Of a stretch of DNA of 64,000 bases, positions 53,690-63,121 are shown piece after piece (position 1 is the first letter of the stretch; each line of letters starts with the position of its first letter). The stretch lies in assembly GCA_027021615.1 (NCBI GenBank), contig JALUTY010000077.1, forward strand, positions 41,102 through 105,101. The letters are read 5' to 3'. The notes beneath the pieces are model-generated. The model saw only the letters and a program-made list of their open reading frames with translations, was not told the DNA's origin and did not search any database. The DNA is from a bacterium. Its GTDB lineage: Bacteria; Desulfobacterota; Deferrisomatia; Deferrisomatales; Deferrisomataceae. The position numbers were made by a program, and so were the translations under genes.

Positions 53690-56600
53690 ATGCGGAGCCG
53701 CAGAGGTTTCACCCTGGTGGAGCTCCTGGTCACGATGGCCGTGGCCCTGATCCTGATGGCGGGGCTGTACCAGTTCTTCGTGAGCCAGCAGCGCAGCTAC
53801 TCCACCCAGGACGAGGTGCTTCGGCTGCAGCAGGAGGCCCGGATGGCCGAGGACCTGATGGTCAAAGCCATCCAGCAGACCGGCGCGTTCGCTCCCTCCT
53901 TGGGGACCACGATCTCCCTCCGAGGCCAGGTGATCCTGGCGGCGTCCGATCACTACCTGACCCTCCAGTACGACGACCCCTACCGCGAGACGGACAAAGG
54001 GGTGATCACCGCCCCAGAGATCGTGACTTACGCGGTGTCGAAGCCCTCGGGCTCGGCCACGGAACAGGTGGGTGACGATCCCACGGTGGCGAAGGCCAGC
54101 CGAACCGTTCGGGTGTTCTTCGACGCGGACGGGGACGGCGAGGTGGAGGCCTCGGAGGCCTTCGACCTGGCGATCCCCCTCGCCCTTTCCGGACCTCCGT
54201 ACACACTGTATCGGGTCACCCCGGACGACACCGGCACACCGACGTTCGAGGCCGTGGCCGCCCGGGTCGAGAACCTGGTGCTGCGGTACTACGATCACAA
54301 CGGCAACCCGCTCCCCCGCGACCCCACGACCGGGGCGGCCGTGGACCCGCCCTACGTGCTCGACGAGACCGAGCGGGCCCAGGTACGAACGATCGAGATC
54401 GAGCTGACCCTGAGAACCCGGAACGAGGATCCCCAGTACTCGGCCCCGTTCGTGTACCCGGCCGGCACGGTGGGCTCCTACGACGCCTCGGGCGATCCCA
54501 GCTCCACCGACGTCACGGTTACCGACGGCTACCGTCGCCGCACCTTCACCACCCGGGTCTCCCCCCGCAACCTCTCGGCCAACACCTGCGGCCGGATCAC
54601 AGTGAACGCCTCCCCCGCAAACCCCCAGTGCCCGGCCTCTTCTACGGTAAAGGTCAACGTGGCAGATCAGTACGGCGACCCCGTAGCCGGCACCACGGTG
54701 ACCTTGAGCCTGCCCTCCGGCTCCGGGGCATCCTTTACAAGCGGCGGGTCGGCCGTCTCGACCACGGCGACCACCGACACCAATGGTGACGTCTCGGCCA
54801 CCGTGTACTACAGCGGCACAACCAGGGTAATCCCGGTATCGGCCCAGGCCGTTGTGGACTGTCGGCCGAACGGCCCTGCCAGCTTCACGCTGATTGATTC
54901 TGTGCCGATCAAGTTTGAGCCCGGCGATCCAGTACGGGTCGAGATCACCGACGTCCCCCACGGCCCTGCCGATGGCGGCTCCTCGGTCGACACCTCCGAC
55001 GAGACCTGCTCCGACGCCGGCTCTTACTCTTTTACCGCCCACGCCTACGATGCCTGCGACAACGAGGTGGATCCCCTTGGGGGCCTCTCCTTTGAGGCCG
55101 TGGACGGAACGGGCTCCGCGTTCGGCACGGTGACCCCCTCCGATTTCACCACGACGGGTGAAACGTTCACGGTTAAGGTCCCCACCTCGGGGCCATACGG
55201 AGCGCCCCGGGACCTCAGCGGCTACTTTCGGCAGTTCGTCCAGAACGCGGCCTCTCTACCCAGCTGGCTCACCGGCGGGGTCACCGCCACAGACGAGCAG
55301 GGCCACTCCCTCGGCTTTCCGTACGGGATCACGTTCCGGCCCTGGCCACCACAGGGCCTCGGGAGCCTCACGGGAAACATCGGGACGACCGTGCATACGG
55401 ACTGTCCGAGCGCGGCCGTATCGGATACGTTCCGGGTCCTCGACTGCTTCCAGAACCCGATCTACGCTCTGGGAGGTGGCTATCAGGTCACACCGAGCCT
55501 GACCGGTGACCCCAACGGCCCGTCGGACCAAGGCACGGTGACACCCTCGCCGATCACCACGACAGCCTCTCCCCCCGACTTCCAGGTGACCTACACCCCT
55601 CCAGACTGCACCCTCGGCCCCCAAGCAGGGAAGCAGGTTCAGCCCTCAATGACCTTGACCCTCGAAAAGTCAGGGACGACCAAGGCGACCCTGGGGCCTA
55701 CGGATCTTACGTTGCAGGCGTGCGTGGACTGCCAGCTCACCGCAACTCCCGCCACCATGACCCAGTGCACCGGCGCCACCCAGATCGCGGTCTCGGGCTG
55801 CAACAAGGACGGCCAGCCTGTGCGGCTCACGGTCACCAGCACGGGCGGCGACGCCTCGTTCGATCCATCGGCCATCGTTACGCAAACCACTGTAACCCTC
55901 TCGGGCTCTGCTCCGTCCACGGCGACGGCAGACCTGTACCTCGGGAATGCGTTGAACGGGGACGTGCTCACCGTGACGGCGGAGTACCTGGATCCCACCA
56001 CAGGGGATGTGCTGGGCACCTGCGACCCGGTCACGATCCCCGTCTCAAGCGAGTGCGTCGAGCTCAAGGTGTTTCCCAACAACACCTACACCACCGAAGT
56101 AGGCAACCTACCAGGGCAGGTGAGCTGTATATCCAACATCGACGCCCTGTACTTCGAGGTAGAGGACTGTCAGTGGCAACCCCTCAGGCTGTACAAGGCG
56201 GTGCGGGTGTACGCCTTGGCCGACACCGACGGGGACGGCAACGCCGACTACTTGGATCAGGAGGAGGTGGACCTGGATCCCTTTCCGGCTACGGCCACTC
56301 CGCCCCTCTACTTCCGCTCGGTTCTGGGGCTGCCCCTCCAACCGAACCCCACCCCCACCCTGCTCGATGGGGTGCTCACCTACCCCTCGGGGAAGACCGT
56401 TCAGATCCTCGCTGCTTACCGGGACCCCAACGATCCCTCCGGCGACGACTTCTGGCGGAACCTCAGTGCCCCGGTGCCCTCCTCGTTCCTCTCGAGCCTT
56501 TCTGGATCGCTGAGGCAGTGCGAAAAGTACTTCACCCTCACCGTGCCTCTTCCCATTTGCTTTCCCAACGCGGTCACTTCGGGAGGCGGGGGCATCTGGC

Positions 56601-59173
56601 ACGGAAACTTCAAGATCCATTGGGGAGACGTTGTGGTCCGAGGGGACGTGAAGCTGGCTCCGACCCCGAAGTTTCTCCTCAAAGAGTCCACCGCCCCCTT
56701 GAATGGAAGTCCATACACAGGCACCGGCAACCGAGACCGATTCTTCGACCTCTATGTGGGCAAGAACTACGATGGCTCAGGGGGGAACTATATCGAAAAC
56801 AGCGGCGTCCCGGTCCCCAACAGCGATCCGTCCACGATCGACCGACCTTTCATCTCGGGCGGGGAAGGCGCATCTTTGGGGACGAGCTACGGAAACTACT
56901 TCCGGAACCTCTCTTACGAGAAGATCAGCGAGATGCTTCGGGAGCTCGATTACGACACCATGAAGACCCTGGCCCAGGACCGGGGGGTGTACTGGTACAC
57001 CCTCTCCACGGGACAGCTTCGCAACCCGACCACGGGAGATGTGGTGGCCGACCTCGAGACCCTGCTGGACATGCCGGGGCCAGGGCTACCCGGCACATAC
57101 CACGATGGAGAGTTCATCTTCGTCGACACCTTCGGAACAACAACGACGCCCCCCTCGACCACGGGGGTGGACATCGACAACACGCCCTTGAGCTCGCTTC
57201 CGAGCTTTCAAATTAGGAACATCTACACCGAGGGGATTATCTACATCGCGGGCTCCCTGGACTTTAAAGGGGGAGGAGGGGGGTTCAACCTGAACGTCAC
57301 GACCCCTCCGGAGTACGACACACGCTACGACCACAACGACCCGGCGGCCACTTTCACGGCAGGGGACCTCCCCATCCGCCCCGATCCGGCCCAAACCCAA
57401 CAAGCCGTGACGCTGTCCTCCATCAACGTGAACGGCGGGATCTACTTGGACGGCGAGGCCCTCTTCTCTGGCAACCCATCGATCTTCGGCGCCATAACGG
57501 CCGAGCGAGGGTATCAAGGCAACGGGACCCCCGAGATCTGGTACAACTACACACTGAACCAAAGCGGGGAGAACGAGTCCCTGTGCGTCGCCTGCTGCAC
57601 CTTGGAGGTCTCACCGTCCGTCGTCCAGGTCCCCGAAGGGGGGACGACCACGCTGGCGGCCGTGGCCGCCGCCGGCACGGTCCAGTGGGCAAGCGAAGAC
57701 CCCACCATCGCTTCGGTCAACAGCTCCGGCGCGGTCACGGGGAACAGCAAAGGCGTCACCCGGATCAAGGCGGTGGATGGGAACAACTGCTTTGCGTGGG
57801 CCACGGTGGAGGTAACGGACCCGTGCACGCTGATGCAGATCAGCCCGCAGAACCCCTCGATCACGGCCGGGGGCACCCAGAGTTTCACCGTGCTGAACCA
57901 ACCGGCGGGCGTCTCGATCCGCTGGTCGAGCGGCACCCCCAGCATCGCCACGATCGATCCCGCGACCGGCTTAGCTACCGGCCGGGCAGCGGGCACCACC
58001 GTCATCACCGCCCAGGATACGAGCGGAACGTGTCCAAGCCCCCTGGACACCCTCCTCAGCGTGAACTGCGGCCTCTCCATCACCACGTCACCTGGCACGG
58101 TGCAGGTGGGAGACACGATCAGCTTGGCATCGAGCGGCGGCGTGGGAACCGTGACCTGGACCCCGGACAATCCGGCGCTGGTGAGCCCGAGTTCGGCCAC
58201 GGGGGCATCGGTCTCTTTCACGGCGACGGCGGACGGCACGGTGACGTTTACGGCCCAGGACACTGCGGGATGTGCCGACACGGCCGCCGTGACGATCACC
58301 CCGATCCCCTGCACCTTGGAGGTCAGCTCCGCGGATGCCACCATCTACGTGGGCGACACCACGAGCGCAGAAGCTCGGTACAACACGGGCACGGTAACTT
58401 GGAGCGCGGCGCCGAGCTCCGTGGCATCGGTGAGCCCCACCACGGGAACGACGACCACCGTGGAAGGCCTTTCTGAAGGCACCGTCACGGTGACCGCAAC
58501 GGACGACGTGTGCAGCGACTCGGTGGACATCACCGTGCTGCCGGTGACGTGCTCCCTGGCTTTCTCGGACGACTTCGACGACGGCTCCCTGGGAGCGGGT
58601 TGGGCGGACCAGGACATCGGGAGCCCCGGCAAGACCGGCTCCGTGTCGGAAAGCGGCGGCAAGTTGAGTGTGGAGGGAGGGGGCAGCGACATCTGGAACA
58701 AGTCTGACCAGTTCCACTACGTGTACCGGACCGGTTTCTCTGCGAGCGACGACTTCGTGGTCACCGTGAAGGTCCTGTCTGTGGAAAGGACGAACAGCTG
58801 GGCCAAGGGCGGGATCATGGTACGGGACAGCTTGGACGCAAACGCCAAGTTCGTGGACCTCATCGCAACGCCGGTGAACAAGAACCACCGGCTCCAGGCA
58901 CGGGCATCGACAGGAGCCAGCGCGACCTCCACCGGGGACACGCTGAGCATCTCGTTCCCGTACTGGCTGCGGCTGGTCAAGATCGGCAACACTTACACAG
59001 CTTACTACTCGACGGATGGGGTGGCGTTCACCCAATACATGAACGCCGGCTCGCCGGCGTCCCGTTCGGTCTCTATGTCTGGGAATCTCTACATCGGGCT
59101 TGCGGTCACATCCCACAACAACAGCAAGCTCGCCACGGCAGAGTTTGACGACTTCAAAATCGAATGCCCATAG
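53690..59173 (+). CDS. Giant PilW-like minor pilin with Ig-like and lectin-like domains
   Basis: This 1827-residue protein starts with a prepilin signal, MRSRRG/FTLVELLVTMAVALILMAGLYQF, then a PilW-like first 250 residues. Next comes a region with an invasin-type Big_1-like domain (about 300-390, VADQYGDPVAGTTVTLSLPSGSG). A long disulfide-rich beta region follows. A segment similar to the PilX passenger lies near 960-1300 (SGGGGIWHGNFKIHWGDVVVRGDVKL, SINVNGGIYLDGEALF). Four Big_2-like domains occupy about 1303-1620. The C-terminal 200 residues resemble a DUF1349/concanavalin-like lectin domain (DDFDDGSLGAGWAD...). A pilus-tip adhesin is the natural reading. Normal PilW is about 350 residues. 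Confidence 0.85.
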   Translation: MRSRRGFTLVELLVTMAVALILMAGLYQFFVSQQRSYSTQDEVLRLQQEARMAEDLMVKAIQQTGAFAPSLGTTISLRGQVILAASDHYLTLQYDDPYRETDKGVITAPEIVTYAVSKPSGSATEQVGDDPTVAKASRTVRVFFDADGDGEVEASEAFDLAIPLALSGPPYTLYRVTPDDTGTPTFEAVAARVENLVLRYYDHNGNPLPRDPTTGAAVDPPYVLDETERAQVRTIEIELTLRTRNEDPQYSAPFVYPAGTVGSYDASGDPSSTDVTVTDGYRRRTFTTRVSPRNLSANTCGRITVNASPANPQCPASSTVKVNVADQYGDPVAGTTVTLSLPSGSGASFTSGGSAVSTTATTDTNGDVSATVYYSGTTRVIPVSAQAVVDCRPNGPASFTLIDSVPIKFEPGDPVRVEITDVPHGPADGGSSVDTSDETCSDAGSYSFTAHAYDACDNEVDPLGGLSFEAVDGTGSAFGTVTPSDFTTTGETFTVKVPTSGPYGAPRDLSGYFRQFVQNAASLPSWLTGGVTATDEQGHSLGFPYGITFRPWPPQGLGSLTGNIGTTVHTDCPSAAVSDTFRVLDCFQNPIYALGGGYQVTPSLTGDPNGPSDQGTVTPSPITTTASPPDFQVTYTPPDCTLGPQAGKQVQPSMTLTLEKSGTTKATLGPTDLTLQACVDCQLTATPATMTQCTGATQIAVSGCNKDGQPVRLTVTSTGGDASFDPSAIVTQTTVTLSGSAPSTATADLYLGNALNGDVLTVTAEYLDPTTGDVLGTCDPVTIPVSSECVELKVFPNNTYTTEVGNLPGQVSCISNIDALYFEVEDCQWQPLRLYKAVRVYALADTDGDGNADYLDQEEVDLDPFPATATPPLYFRSVLGLPLQPNPTPTLLDGVLTYPSGKTVQILAAYRDPNDPSGDDFWRNLSAPVPSSFLSSLSGSLRQCEKYFTLTVPLPICFPNAVTSGGGGIWHGNFKIHWGDVVVRGDVKLAPTPKFLLKESTAPLNGSPYTGTGNRDRFFDLYVGKNYDGSGGNYIENSGVPVPNSDPSTIDRPFISGGEGASLGTSYGNYFRNLSYEKISEMLRELDYDTMKTLAQDRGVYWYTLSTGQLRNPTTGDVVADLETLLDMPGPGLPGTYHDGEFIFVDTFGTTTTPPSTTGVDIDNTPLSSLPSFQIRNIYTEGIIYIAGSLDFKGGGGGFNLNVTTPPEYDTRYDHNDPAATFTAGDLPIRPDPAQTQQAVTLSSINVNGGIYLDGEALFSGNPSIFGAITAERGYQGNGTPEIWYNYTLNQSGENESLCVACCTLEVSPSVVQVPEGGTTTLAAVAAAGTVQWASEDPTIASVNSSGAVTGNSKGVTRIKAVDGNNCFAWATVEVTDPCTLMQISPQNPSITAGGTQSFTVLNQPAGVSIRWSSGTPSIATIDPATGLATGRAAGTTVITAQDTSGTCPSPLDTLLSVNCGLSITTSPGTVQVGDTISLASSGGVGTVTWTPDNPALVSPSSATGASVSFTATADGTVTFTAQDTAGCADTAAVTITPIPCTLEVSSADATIYVGDTTSAEARYNTGTVTWSAAPSSVASVSPTTGTTTTVEGLSEGTVTVTATDDVCSDSVDITVLPVTCSLAFSDDFDDGSLGAGWADQDIGSPGKTGSVSESGGKLSVEGGGSDIWNKSDQFHYVYRTGFSASDDFVVTVKVLSVERTNSWAKGGIMVRDSLDANAKFVDLIATPVNKNHRLQARASTGASATSTGDTLSISFPYWLRLVKIGNTYTAYYSTDGVAFTQYMNAGSPASRSVSMSGNLYIGLAVTSHNNSKLATAEFDDFKIECP

Positions 59174-59325
59174 GTCAGGCTACAGATATTCAGGACGAGG
59201 GAAACACGGACAAGAAGAAGAACCTTAAGAAGCTGGACTTTGCGAGGAAGATCCGTGGGAAGCCGGACGATGAGGCGTTGTCGGCTCAACGCGAGTACTA
59301 TGGGGACGAGGACATCGGGCAGTAG
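59164..59325 (+). CDS. Small basic/acidic protein, paralog of the 60488 ORF
   Basis: This 53-residue ORF overlaps the end of the giant pilin gene by 10 bp. Its core KKLDFARKIRGKPDDEALSA-REYYGDED matches KKLNFGRKIHEKLDDGALLA-CEYYGEGED of the ORF at 60488-60655, so it is a degenerate paralog. No ribosome site is visible before its ATG, so translation may depend on coupling or it may be a decayed copy. Function unknown. Confidence 0.55.
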   Translation: MPIGQATDIQDEGNTDKKKNLKKLDFARKIRGKPDDEALSAQREYYGDEDIGQ

Positions 59326-59407
59326 GCTCCCCCGTTTGAGAGAAGGCGAAGAGCTGTCCGAGACCGGGCGGCCTTTCGTCTTCTCGTAGCGATCTGCCCC
59401 TGCCCCC

Positions 59408-59486
59408 TGATACCAAGTTGCATTCAAAGCTATTGACCCCCTTGCCCCGACCCCGACGGCTCTCGGTTGGAACGCAACTCGGCATG
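59408..59486. repeat. Inverted repeat with ACCAAGTTGC ends
   Basis: ACCAAGTTGCATTCAAAGC (59412-59430) and its inverted counterpart GGAACGCAACTCGGCATG (59468-59486) flank a CCCCGACCCCGACGG core. Similar ends occur at 15577-15598 and 15838-15858. The element lies in the gap before the DUF72 gene. Nothing else is recognised in 59326-59545 apart from an imperfect 11-bp inverted repeat (GAGAAGGCGAA...TTCGTCTTCTC, about 59339-59387). Confidence 0.55.
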
Positions 59487-59545
59487 AGCGTCTGGACGGA
59501 ACCGGCCTCCCCCCGGAGGTCGTCAGGCTGGCAGGAGCCAACGGC

Positions 59546-60325
59546 GTGAGCAGACTTATGGTGGGCTGCTCGGGTTTTCCGGTAGCCCAGGCCCGGTACT
59601 GGCAGGGGCTCCAAGCCGTAGAGGTGCAGAAAACCTTCTATCAACCTCCCCGGCCCGACACGCTACGCCGGTGGAGGGGGGGTGCCCCGCCAGGGGCGGC
59701 GTTCGCCTTGAAGGCATGGCAGCTCGTCACCCACCCGCCAGCAAGCCCCACCTACCGGCGGCTCTCTCATCCCGTCCCCGAGGATCGGCGCGACCGGTAC
59801 GGGTGGTTCCGCCCCACCGGTGAGGTATGGGAGGCCTGGGAGCGGACCCGAGCCGCCGCCGTCGTGTTGGGGGCTCGGGCGGTGTTGTTCCAATGCCCCG
59901 CATCGTTCCGGCCCACCTCGGAGAACGTGCAGAACCTCCGAAGGTTCTTCGAGACGATCGGCCCCCAGCCGTTTTGGCTGGCGTGGGAGCCCCGGGGCGC
60001 CTGGCCCTGGGAACTCGTGGCAGATCTCTGCCGGGCTCTGGGGCTCGTCCACGCCGTGGACCCCTTCGCGGCCGATCCGGTTACGGCCGACCCCCTCTAC
60101 TTTCGACTCCATGGTCGGGGCGGCTACCGGTACCGGTACTCCGATGGCGAACTCCGACGCCTCGCTGCCCAAGTGCAGGGCCGAACGGGCTTTGTCTTCT
60201 TCAACAACAGCCACATGTGGGACGACGCCCAGCGGCTCCTCTTACTCCTAAACATCCGCCGAACGCCTCCCTACAACTTCGGAACTTCGGCCTTTAGTCG
60301 TCAGTCGTTGGTCAAAAACCCCTGA
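59546..60325 (+). CDS. DUF72 family protein
   Basis: This 259-residue TIM-barrel-like protein begins MVGCSGF and has the family's KAWQLVTHPPASPTYR, FQCPASFRPTSENVQNLRRFF, WEPRGAW, YFRLHGR, FVFFNNSHMWDDAQRL and a final LxLL segment. DUF72 proteins are widespread and their activity is not established. The GTG start has AGGAGCC upstream. The last ten residues (FSRQSLVKNP) are encoded by the heptamer repeat TTTAGTC-GTCAGTC-GTTGGTC, so the native stop seems to have been replaced by repeat-derived sequence. Confidence 0.9.
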   Translation: MSRLMVGCSGFPVAQARYWQGLQAVEVQKTFYQPPRPDTLRRWRGGAPPGAAFALKAWQLVTHPPASPTYRRLSHPVPEDRRDRYGWFRPTGEVWEAWERTRAAAVVLGARAVLFQCPASFRPTSENVQNLRRFFETIGPQPFWLAWEPRGAWPWELVADLCRALGLVHAVDPFAADPVTADPLYFRLHGRGGYRYRYSDGELRRLAAQVQGRTGFVFFNNSHMWDDAQRLLLLLNIRRTPPYNFGTSAFSRQSLVKNP

Positions 60326-60487
60326 GCTCAGGGATGACGCCGAAGCCTCCCCTCCGTCCGGTCCCACAGGGGTCCGGGGATCTTTCCACTGACGACCCGA
60401 TTTCGCAAACCATGGGAGTTTGAGCCCTGGGGATAAGCTGCCGATCAGGAAGATGGGGGGACCATCCCAACCCTGCGTGAGGAGACC

Positions 60488-60655
60488 ATGGCACGAGAAA
60501 GGACGACGAAACCGTCGAAGGCCGGAGAGGCTTACGTGAAGAAGCTTAACTTCGGCCGCAAAATCCACGAGAAGCTCGACGACGGGGCACTTCTGGCCCT
60601 GTGCGAGTACTACGGGGAGGGCGAAGATGAGAACGGCGGCGAGGACGATGGATAG
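60488..60655 (+). CDS. Small protein, paralog of the 59164 ORF
   Basis: This 55-residue protein, MARERTTKPSKAGEAYVKKL and onward to GGEDDG, has a well-placed ribosome site (GAGGAG, 3-8 nt upstream). Its core NFGRKIHEKLDDGALLALCEYYGEGED is repeated in the 59164 ORF. N-terminus basic, C-terminus strongly acidic. The 60326-60487 gap holds no feature. A terminator follows. Unknown function. Confidence 0.7.
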   Translation: MARERTTKPSKAGEAYVKKLNFGRKIHEKLDDGALLALCEYYGEGEDENGGEDDG

Positions 60656-60677
60656 GGAAAACACCCGTTCCCGAGCG

Positions 60678-60717
60678 CGAGAGCGGCCGCCCCGGATCTC
60701 CAAGGCGGCCGTTCTCG
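60678..60717. terminator. Bidirectional hairpin terminator between the small ORF and amt
   Basis: A 14-bp stem (CGAGAGCGGCCGCC / GGCGGCCGTTCTCG, one G-T pair) with a 12-nt loop lies between two convergent genes. No long T-run is present on either side, so it may rely on stem strength or Rho. Confidence 0.6.
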
Positions 60718-60742
60718 GTCTTCAACGACGGCAGGAGGAAGC

Positions 60743-62050
60743 TCACAGATCGTATGCGCGCTCCTCGTGCATAGCCAGGTCGAGCCCCTGGACCTCGGCC
60801 TCCTCGTCCACCCGCAGGCCGCAGGTGGCGTCAATGACCTTAAGGATCACAAGGGTCGCCACGGCGGTGTAGGCGAAGGTGGCCACCACCCCCACGGCCT
60901 GCACCCCGAGCTGCCCACCCACCGAGTCGATGCCCTCGGCGAACCCGAGGCCGCTGAACACCCCCAGCGTGGGAGAGGCGAACACCCCGGCGAGCAGGGT
61001 ACCCAGCATGCCGCCCACGCCGTGCACCGGGAACACGTCGAGGGAGTCGTCAATTTGGAGTCGCTGCTTCACGAGCATGGTGGCGTTGAAGCAGATCAGC
61101 CCTGCCAAGATCCCGATCACCAGCGCCCCCATCGGCCCCACAAACCCGGAGGCGGGGGTGATCGTGCCCAGCCCCGCCACCATGCCGGTCACCACCCCCA
61201 GGATGCTGGGTTTTCCGAACTTGCGCCACTCGCATATCATCCAGGTGAGCGCCCCGGCCGAGGCCGACATGTGGGTGGCCACCAGCGCCATGCCAGCGTT
61301 GGCGTTGGCCGCCAGGGCGCTTCCTGCGTTGAACCCGTACCACCCCACCCAGAGCATGCCGGCGCCGGCCACGGTCAGGGGCATGTTGTGGGGCGGCATG
61401 GGGGTGTCGGGGAACCCCTTGCGGCGGCCGATCACCAGGGCGCACACCAAGGCGGCCGCTCCGGCGGTCACGTGGACCACGGTGCCCCCCGCAAAGTCCA
61501 AGAGCCCCATCTGACCCAGCCACCCCCCACCCCATACCCAGTGGGTGATCGGAGCGTACACCAACGTTACCCACAGCACCGTGAACCACAGCACCGCCGA
61601 GAACTTGGTGCGCTCGGCGAACGCCCCGATCACCAGGCCGGGCGTGATGATGGCGAAGGTGAGTTGGAACATCGCGAACACGGTCTCCGGGATGGTCCCG
61701 CTCACGCTACCGAGCCCCACCGAGGCGAACAGGGCCTTGCCCAGCCCGCCGACCACGCCTCCCACATCCGGGCCGAACGCCAGGCTGTAGCCGTACACGA
61801 GCCACAGCACCGAGACCACCCCGCTGATCGCGAAGCACTGCATGAGCACGGACAGGACGTTCTTGCTGCGAACCAGGCCCCCGTAGAACAAGGCGAGACC
61901 CGGCAGGGTCATAAACAGAACCAGGGCGGTCGAGACCAGGATCCAGGCCGTGTCCCCCGCATCGATCCCCTGGGCCGCCCGGGCGGGGGCGGCGACGAGG
62001 ACCAGGGGCAGGACCAGACCCAACGCGCGAATGTGCCGTCGAAAAACCAT
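60743..62050 (-). CDS. amt: Ammonium transporter
   Basis: This 435-residue protein has a signal peptide-like first segment (about 8-25) and 11 membrane helices. Motifs: GLALFYGGLVRSKN, the conserved pore His in GGTVVHVTAGAAAL and FPVHGVGGMLGTLL, and MLWVGWYGFNAGSA. The ATG at 62050 is preferred because GGGAGG is suitably spaced; an ATG 3 codons upstream overlaps the ribosome site. It lies directly downstream of the PII gene, the usual glnK-amt pairing, so uptake would be gated by PII. Confidence 0.96.
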   Translation of the reverse strand: MVFRRHIRALGLVLPLVLVAAPARAAQGIDAGDTAWILVSTALVLFMTLPGLALFYGGLVRSKNVLSVLMQCFAISGVVSVLWLVYGYSLAFGPDVGGVVGGLGKALFASVGLGSVSGTIPETVFAMFQLTFAIITPGLVIGAFAERTKFSAVLWFTVLWVTLVYAPITHWVWGGGWLGQMGLLDFAGGTVVHVTAGAAALVCALVIGRRKGFPDTPMPPHNMPLTVAGAGMLWVGWYGFNAGSALAANANAGMALVATHMSASAGALTWMICEWRKFGKPSILGVVTGMVAGLGTITPASGFVGPMGALVIGILAGLICFNATMLVKQRLQIDDSLDVFPVHGVGGMLGTLLAGVFASPTLGVFSGLGFAEGIDSVGGQLGVQAVGVVATFAYTAVATLVILKVIDATCGLRVDEEAEVQGLDLAMHEERAYDL

Positions 62051-62078
62051 AGGAATCATTCCTCCCTCGGGGACAGGA

Positions 62079-62438
<360 letters not shown>

Positions 62439-62585
62439 TTACAAAAACGTAGTATTTTAGAGGCAGAATCTACGGTTTTGTCGCACGTGAGCGTACACTC
62501 CCCCTTCTCCCACGGCGGACAGGGGGAGCTCGCCCCTTTTGCAGGGGCCATGCCAGAGGGGAACGTTACCAGATGGACAAACGGC

Positions 62586-62612
62586 GAGGCCCGGTGCGCA
62601 GCACCGGGCCTC
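62586..62612 (-). terminator. Hairpin after the hypothetical gene 62618-63028
   Basis: A 12-bp stem, GAGGCCCGGTGC/GCACCGGGCCTC, with a GCA loop lies just downstream of the minus-strand stop and is followed on that strand by GCCGTTTG. Short T-tract; perfect stem. Confidence 0.6.
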
Positions 62613-62617
62613 TGGGA

Positions 62618-63028
62618 TCAGGCTGGAGCGTGGTTACCGCCCCCTTCGGCGGCTCGAGGCAGCGGAGTTCGGCCGGGGGGGGCCTCAGGCCGGGAAGGAG
62701 CACCCTCCCCCCTTTCGCTTTCCACCCGCCACTCCACCCCCTGGGAGAACTCGGCCAAGCGGCGGATCACCTTACGGGCCTCACCCGGGTGGAGGCCGAT
62801 GGCCACCGCCACGTCGGTGAAGTACTCCGACTCGAGCCACGTCCGCGCCTCCTGTCGGCGAGCCGGCTCGGCCGCCGGATCCGCGTAGGCGTCGCGCACC
62901 GCGTGCTCGATCACGGCGAGCCACAGTTTCTGCTCCGGAGATGGGTCGGGTACCTGCCTTCGCAAAAGGCGCATGGCCCATGTGGCTGCGCGACGGGGAT
63001 CCATGGTGCTCCGGGCCTCAGTGGTCAC
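62618..63028 (-). CDS. Hypothetical helical protein
   Basis: This 136-residue protein starts at GTG 63028 (AAAGGAGG 7 nt upstream). The sequence DPRRAATWAMRLLRRQVPDPSPEQKLWLAVIEHAVRDAYAD and EARTWLESEYFTDVAVAIGLHPGEARKVIRRL is predicted helical, with one helix-turn-helix-like stretch (FTDVAVAIGLHPGEARKVI). A Pro/Arg-rich C-terminal tail (about 105-136) is low-complexity. It could be a small DNA-binding or phage-like protein; no family was identified. Confidence 0.7.
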   Translation of the reverse strand: MTTEARSTMDPRRAATWAMRLLRRQVPDPSPEQKLWLAVIEHAVRDAYADPAAEPARRQEARTWLESEYFTDVAVAIGLHPGEARKVIRRLAEFSQGVEWRVESERGEGAPSRPEAPPGRTPLPRAAEGGGNHAPA

Positions 63029-63121
63029 GGCTGTTCCTCCTTTGGGGACACAACATTGTATCATACTTCCCCTACATTAGAGGAGGATGAAACCGCGATG
63101 AGGAACTTCTGAAAACTTTTC

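Noticed and set aside
62573..63112. Plus-strand frame over the hypothetical gene at 62618-63028, ending just after AGGAGGATG
   Set aside because: The frame crosses the terminator hairpin and lies antisense to a gene with a good ribosome site; the AGGAGGATG leads only to a few codons.
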